This document shows, piece after piece, positions 7,268-9,994 of a stretch of 9,994 nucleotides of DNA. The translations under genes were made by a program, and so were the position numbers. The notes beneath the pieces are model-generated. The model did no database searches. It was not told where the DNA came from and was given only the letters and a program-made list of their open reading frames with translations. The first letter of the stretch is position 1, and each line of letters starts with the position of its first letter. Source of the DNA: Pseudomonadota bacterium (GTDB lineage Bacteria; Pseudomonadota; Gammaproteobacteria; Burkholderiales; Burkholderiaceae_C); contig JAFAGF010000140.1 in NCBI GenBank assembly GCA_023422975.1, positions 1 to 9,994 of the forward strand, in the 5' to 3' direction.

Positions 7268-7798
7268 TTACAGCGCGGCCTGGGCCACTTTGTCGGCCTG
7301 CTCGGCGTGCTGGTCGTGATCTTGGGGCGTGGAGCACGCACCGCCACAGCCGTTGATCAGCGCTTGCGGCAAGGCCTGTGCGTTGCTGACGACGCCCGAG
7401 GCCGGGTCGAACCCCACGCTGGCCATGTGCTGCGCCAGCGCCGCATCCATGGTCTGCGCGTGGTAGCTGAACCAGGAAGCCAGCTCCGGCGTCATGCCGC
7501 GAATCATGACGGCATCGTCACCCTCGGCATAGCGTTTGGCACCTTCCCGCATGATTTCCAGCACCACCTTGTGCTGTGTCGCGTGGCAGTTGCCAACGGA
7601 AAACCCCGTCGCCACCATCCAGCGGTCTTCCTGACCAAAGTGCTCCTCGGTATGTGCAATCAACGCTTGCCACAGGCTACCCAGCTGATCGTTGTCGGCA
7701 CTTTCCACCTCGGCCAGCAGGTCGACAAATTCTTTGTGCGTTTCATCCATGGCTGGAACGTTCAGCACCAAGTCTGCGCTCCACTCAAGTGTCGCCAT
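7268..7798 (-). CDS. Bacteriohemerythrin
   Basis: A 176-residue four-helix protein with the complete non-haem di-iron ligand set: H21 (MDETHKEF), H53 and E57 (HFGQED), H72 and H76 (HATQH), H113 and D118 (HAQTMD). The N-terminal W6 and VPAMDETHKEF are typical. Such proteins bind O2 reversibly and serve in oxygen storage, delivery to respiratory enzymes, or sensing. There is no attached signalling domain or membrane segment, so it should be a free cytosolic protein. After the hemerythrin fold (about residue 130) comes a 45-residue tail with a GCGGAC pair of cysteines and several histidines (DHDQH), not part of the usual fold. Start ATG 7798-7796 has AGGAG seven bases upstream. It is monocistronic, with the bidirectional terminator downstream. 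Confidence 0.93.
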   Translation of the reverse strand: MATLEWSADLVLNVPAMDETHKEFVDLLAEVESADNDQLGSLWQALIAHTEEHFGQEDRWMVATGFSVGNCHATQHKVVLEIMREGAKRYAEGDDAVMIRGMTPELASWFSYHAQTMDAALAQHMASVGFDPASGVVSNAQALPQALINGCGGACSTPQDHDQHAEQADKVAQAAL

Positions 7799-7866
7799 AG
7801 TGCAACTCCTTTGTTATATGGGTTGTTTCAACGAGCGTCAGCTTAGGGTTGACAATTCTTAAGGAT

Positions 7867-7880
7867 TTGCGTCACATCAA
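7867..7880. promoter_or_regulatory. Possible FNR/Anr-like box upstream of the hemerythrin gene
   Basis: TTGCG-TCAC-ATCAA matches the FNR consensus (TTGAT-N4-ATCAA) at 8 of 10 positions. It lies about 70-80 bp before the hemerythrin ATG, a workable distance for an activator site, and an oxygen-binding protein is a sensible target of an oxygen-responsive regulator. No convincing -10 is at the matching distance, and such near-matches occur by chance. A separate -35/-10-like pair (CTGACG, 17 bases, TATAAC) lies very close to the ATG and would give almost no leader. Confidence 0.22.
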
Positions 7881-7929
7881 AGTCCGCCCAGCACAAGGCG
7901 TTGCCCTACACCTGTGTTTTCCCCAGCGC

Positions 7930-7953
7930 AAAAAAGCCCCGCAAAGCGGGGCT
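7930..7953 (-). terminator. Terminator of the Mla-like operon
   Basis: On the minus strand a perfect 8-bp stem (7946-7953 with 7935-7942) and 3-base loop is followed by a run of six T (7935-7930). It lies about 40 bp after the stop codon of the lipoprotein gene and closes that operon. Confidence 0.9.
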
Positions 7954-7992
7954 GGCGAAGGCCGCTGCACACGACCACGGGAAATGCGGTCA

Positions 7993-8664
7993 CTAAGGCT
8001 TTACAGGCGCCGCCTGCTGCAGCCATTGCTGCATGTGCGCCCCGACCGCATCCACGGCCTGCGACAAGGCTTTGGCACCCGCAGCCGCATTGGCGGCAGC
8101 TGCGGGCTGGCGCACCTCAAACACCTGCTGCGCCAGCAAAACGTCGCCCCGTGCAGCGGGGTCTACCAAGGTGGCACGAATGCGTACCCAGCCCGCGCTT
8201 TCCCGGGGGCTGGTAAACACCTGACTGAATTCTTCGAGCGACAAACTCAGCACCGGCACTTGCCGCCCCTGCACCAGCGGCGGCATCTCCCCCGGCTGCG
8301 CCGAAAGCACAACACGCCCCCCCTGACTCAAGTGTTCACGCAGGCGCTGCTGCACCATTTGCGCAGGCTGCAAGCTCCAGCGGGCCTGCGTATAGGTATG
8401 CAGCTCTTGGGCATCGGCATAGGCCAGTCGATAGCGCAAACCCGTGCTGCCCTCCACTTGCAGCGGCGCCTGTATCTGCGCCAGCGCAATCGGCTGCAGC
8501 GGTGTGCTGGCTGCCTGCAGCGCAGGGGCGGCACCCAGGTCGTAGCGCACGACCGACTGCGGGGGACTGGGCAGGTTGCTGCAGCCCGCCAGCAGCAGCG
8601 CCACCGCGCCCACCGCCCACCAGGCTGTTTTGTTGGATTGCATATGCATCGTGCGTGACCTCAT
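7993..8664 (-). CDS. ABC-type transport auxiliary lipoprotein (PF03886-like, PqiC-like)
   Basis: 223 residues from the ATG at 8664, which overlaps the stop of the MCE gene as ATGA. An ATG at 8649 has a better ribosome-binding site (GAGG nine bases upstream) and gives a neater signal peptide, so the true start may be five codons in. The lipobox LLAGC (C28 from the first ATG) marks a lipoprotein. The residue after Cys is Ser, consistent with outer-membrane sorting. The mature part (VVRYDLGAAPAL ... RYRLAYADAQELHTYTQARW ... QMVQQRLREHLSQGG) follows the auxiliary lipoprotein family that accompanies MCE-type ABC importers, as PqiC does for PqiB. It probably anchors or receives lipid at the outer membrane. 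The C-terminus is Ala/Gln-rich and helical. Confidence 0.85.
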   Translation of the reverse strand: MRSRTMHMQSNKTAWWAVGAVALLLAGCSNLPSPPQSVVRYDLGAAPALQAASTPLQPIALAQIQAPLQVEGSTGLRYRLAYADAQELHTYTQARWSLQPAQMVQQRLREHLSQGGRVVLSAQPGEMPPLVQGRQVPVLSLSLEEFSQVFTSPRESAGWVRIRATLVDPAARGDVLLAQQVFEVRQPAAAANAAAGAKALSQAVDAVGAHMQQWLQQAAPVKP

Positions 8665-9638
8665 GGTGCAGGTTGGGGTGCCACAAAACCGGGCTCGCCA
8701 GGGCCGGGCTTGCCGCTGACGCCATACAGCAAAGACTGCGGGTTGTCGCCAATACCCGCGGCCGCACTGCCCAAGCGGCGCGCGGCGGAAGAAACGTCGC
8801 TGGCGGCCTGGCTGATGCCGGGCAAAGTGGCGCGGTCGAACCGGTCTGCCGCACGCGCCATCCCCTGTGTGCTGGCCGTAATTTGCTCCAGCGCCCCACC
8901 GGGCCCCTGAATGGCCACGGCCATATTGCGCACATCTTGGGCCAGCGCCCCGGTTTCATTGCCTGCGCGCTCCATGGCTTGCATGGCTTTGCGCGCATCC
9001 TGGGCCAGCCCCGGGAACTCCTGTACCGCTGGCGCCACCTGGTCGCGCAAGGTGGTGTTCATCGCCCGCGTGACGTCGCTCACATTTCCCGCGGCATCCG
9101 ACAAATTGCCCAGCAAACTGCTGAAGCGCTCCTGATTTTCATCGCCCAGCAGTTGGTTGATGCGCTTGGTGGCCTCGTCCACCTTGCTCAAAATGGTCAT
9201 CCCCTGGTCGGCCAGCACACTCAAGGGCGAAGACTTCATGGGCAAGCGTGGTAAATCGCTGGCGCCGTGTGGCAGCTCAGCCATCGGCTCGGTCACGTCA
9301 TCGAGCTGGATGTGTGCAATCCCGGTCACGCCCTGGTAGCCCAGCATGGCGTAGGTGCCGGTGGTAGAGACAGGCGCTTTGCTGTCCACGGCAATACGGA
9401 TCAGCACATTGCCTTTTTGCACATCGTCAAAGGTGATGTCGGTCACCTTGCCTACGGCCACACCTTTGTAACGCACCGTGGCCTGGTTTTGCAGACCACT
9501 GATGGCATCGGACGTCGACAGCTCATACAGCTGGTATTCGTGGCGATCGCGCGTCAGCCACAGGCCAAGACCTGCCAGCAATACGGCCAGCGCCAACACA
9601 AACGTGCCGGCGGCCATGGCGTGTGATTTGTTTTCCAT
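8661..9638 (-). CDS. MCE-domain protein (MlaD-like) of a lipid ABC transporter
   Basis: 325 residues. A cytoplasmic MENKSHAMA, a single membrane helix (about 9-28), then one MCE/MlaD domain (about 36-116): YELSTSDAISGLQNQATVRYKGVAVGKVTDITFDD, ending GVTGIAHIQLDD. The rest (about 140-310) is a long helical, Ala/Gln-rich stretch with heptad character, broken by glycines, that probably forms a periplasmic tube or coiled coil. A Pro-rich end closes it. MCE proteins assemble as hexamers that shuttle lipids between the inner and outer membranes. The protein is longer than E. coli MlaD (about 180 residues) and closer to single-MCE proteins with an extended helical barrel. It starts 2 bp after the ATPase stop, with GGAGGG inside the end of that gene, and overlaps the lipoprotein gene by 4 bp, so the three are one translational unit. 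Confidence 0.93.
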   Translation of the reverse strand: MENKSHAMAAGTFVLALAVLLAGLGLWLTRDRHEYQLYELSTSDAISGLQNQATVRYKGVAVGKVTDITFDDVQKGNVLIRIAVDSKAPVSTTGTYAMLGYQGVTGIAHIQLDDVTEPMAELPHGASDLPRLPMKSSPLSVLADQGMTILSKVDEATKRINQLLGDENQERFSSLLGNLSDAAGNVSDVTRAMNTTLRDQVAPAVQEFPGLAQDARKAMQAMERAGNETGALAQDVRNMAVAIQGPGGALEQITASTQGMARAADRFDRATLPGISQAASDVSSAARRLGSAAAGIGDNPQSLLYGVSGKPGPGEPGFVAPQPAP

Positions 9639-9640
9639 GC

Positions 9641-9994
9641 TTAATGCCCTCCCACCGGGGCTGGCGCCATCGCTCTGCGACCACGCTCGCCCTGAAAGAA
9701 AGTTTCAATAAAAGGATGCTGAAACTGCGCCACTTCCAGCGGTGTACCGCTCACCAGCACCCGTTTTTCTGCCAGCACCGCCACGCGGCTGGACAAGGCG
9801 AACAAGGTGTCCAGGTCGTGCGTCACCATGATCACAGTCAGCCCCAGCTCGGCATGCAGGTCACGCAACAGGGCGCAAAAATCGTCCGAACTGGTGGGAT
9901 CCAGCCCCGCCGTGGGCTCATCCAGCAGCAGCAGAGGTGGATCCATGATGAGCGCCCGCGCCAGCGCCACGCGCTTGACCATGCCGCCAGACAG
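9641..9994 (-). CDS. ABC transporter ATP-binding protein (MlaF-like), C-terminal part
   Basis: The visible 117 residues begin inside the ABC signature LSGGMVKRVALARAL. Reading from base 9994 keeps frame, so the gene continues beyond the right edge and the ATG at 9982-9980 is internal. Walker B with the catalytic glutamate (LLLLDEPTAGLDP), the D-loop and the H-switch histidine (VTHDLDTLF) are present. The LSGGM signature, with methionine instead of glutamine and followed by KR, and the closing HPFIETFFQGERGRRA are typical of the MlaF/Ttg2A group that powers MCE-type lipid transporters. Walker A lies outside the window. A permease gene (MlaE-like) is expected upstream, also outside. It is followed 2 bp later by the MCE gene. 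Confidence 0.95.
   Translation of the reverse strand: MSGGMVKRVALARALIMDPPLLLLDEPTAGLDPTSSDDFCALLRDLHAELGLTVIMVTHDLDTLFALSSRVAVLAEKRVLVSGTPLEVAQFQHPFIETFFQGERGRRAMAPAPVGGH

Noticed and set aside
6968..7846. Plus-strand reading frame of 292 codons spanning the end of the marC-family gene and the hemerythrin gene
   Set aside because: It runs through a bidirectional terminator and is antisense to a hemerythrin with all its iron ligands.
7849..8658. Plus-strand reading frame of 269 codons
   Set aside because: Antisense to the lipoprotein gene and crosses its terminator; Arg/Gln/His-rich with no domain.

Overview
The window is about 10 kb of GC-rich, gene-dense chromosome. Best guess for the host is a betaproteobacterium of the order Burkholderiales, probably Comamonadaceae (Rhodoferax, Acidovorax or Polaromonas type). 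The basis is protein similarity recalled by eye, a HemB with the Asp-type (Mg-dependent) metal site, and two copies of a short palindromic repeat of a kind I associate with that family. Every protein-coding gene belongs to a recognisable family. There is no transposase, phage gene, CRISPR array, tRNA or rRNA.

Layout, left to right. Positions 1-3035 hold five genes, all on the minus strand: hemJ (protoporphyrinogen IX oxidase), a VanZ-family membrane protein, a thioredoxin-like [2Fe-2S] ferredoxin, a small alpha/beta hydrolase, and the N-terminal part of a D-Ala-D-Ala carboxypeptidase that runs off the left edge. hemJ to the ferredoxin is tightly packed and probably one operon. The hydrolase is separated from the ferredoxin by a palindromic repeat, and from the carboxypeptidase by a 114-bp element with inverted-repeat ends. 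Divergent from hemJ is hemB (3284-4303), so two haem-biosynthesis genes share a 248-bp intergenic region. That region is rich in hairpins and contains a strong intrinsic terminator pointing at hemJ. hemB ends in a clean terminator, and a second copy of the palindromic repeat precedes a CorA-family transporter gene (4421-5581).

A long nested inverted repeat (5599-5692) separates the CorA gene from a convergent dienelactone hydrolase gene. That gene diverges from a marC-family membrane protein gene, which meets a bacteriohemerythrin gene head-on at a bidirectional terminator. The right end (7993-9994, minus strand) is the distal part of an Mla-like lipid-transport operon: ABC ATPase (cut by the window edge), MCE-domain protein, and auxiliary lipoprotein. 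These are translationally packed (2-bp gap, 4-bp ATGA overlap) and closed by a terminator.

The genes themselves are ordinary. The more interesting signals are non-coding: the hemJ/hemB intergenic region, the two copies of the palindrome whose differences preserve base pairing, the 114-bp element, and the long hairpin between the CorA and dienelactone hydrolase genes.
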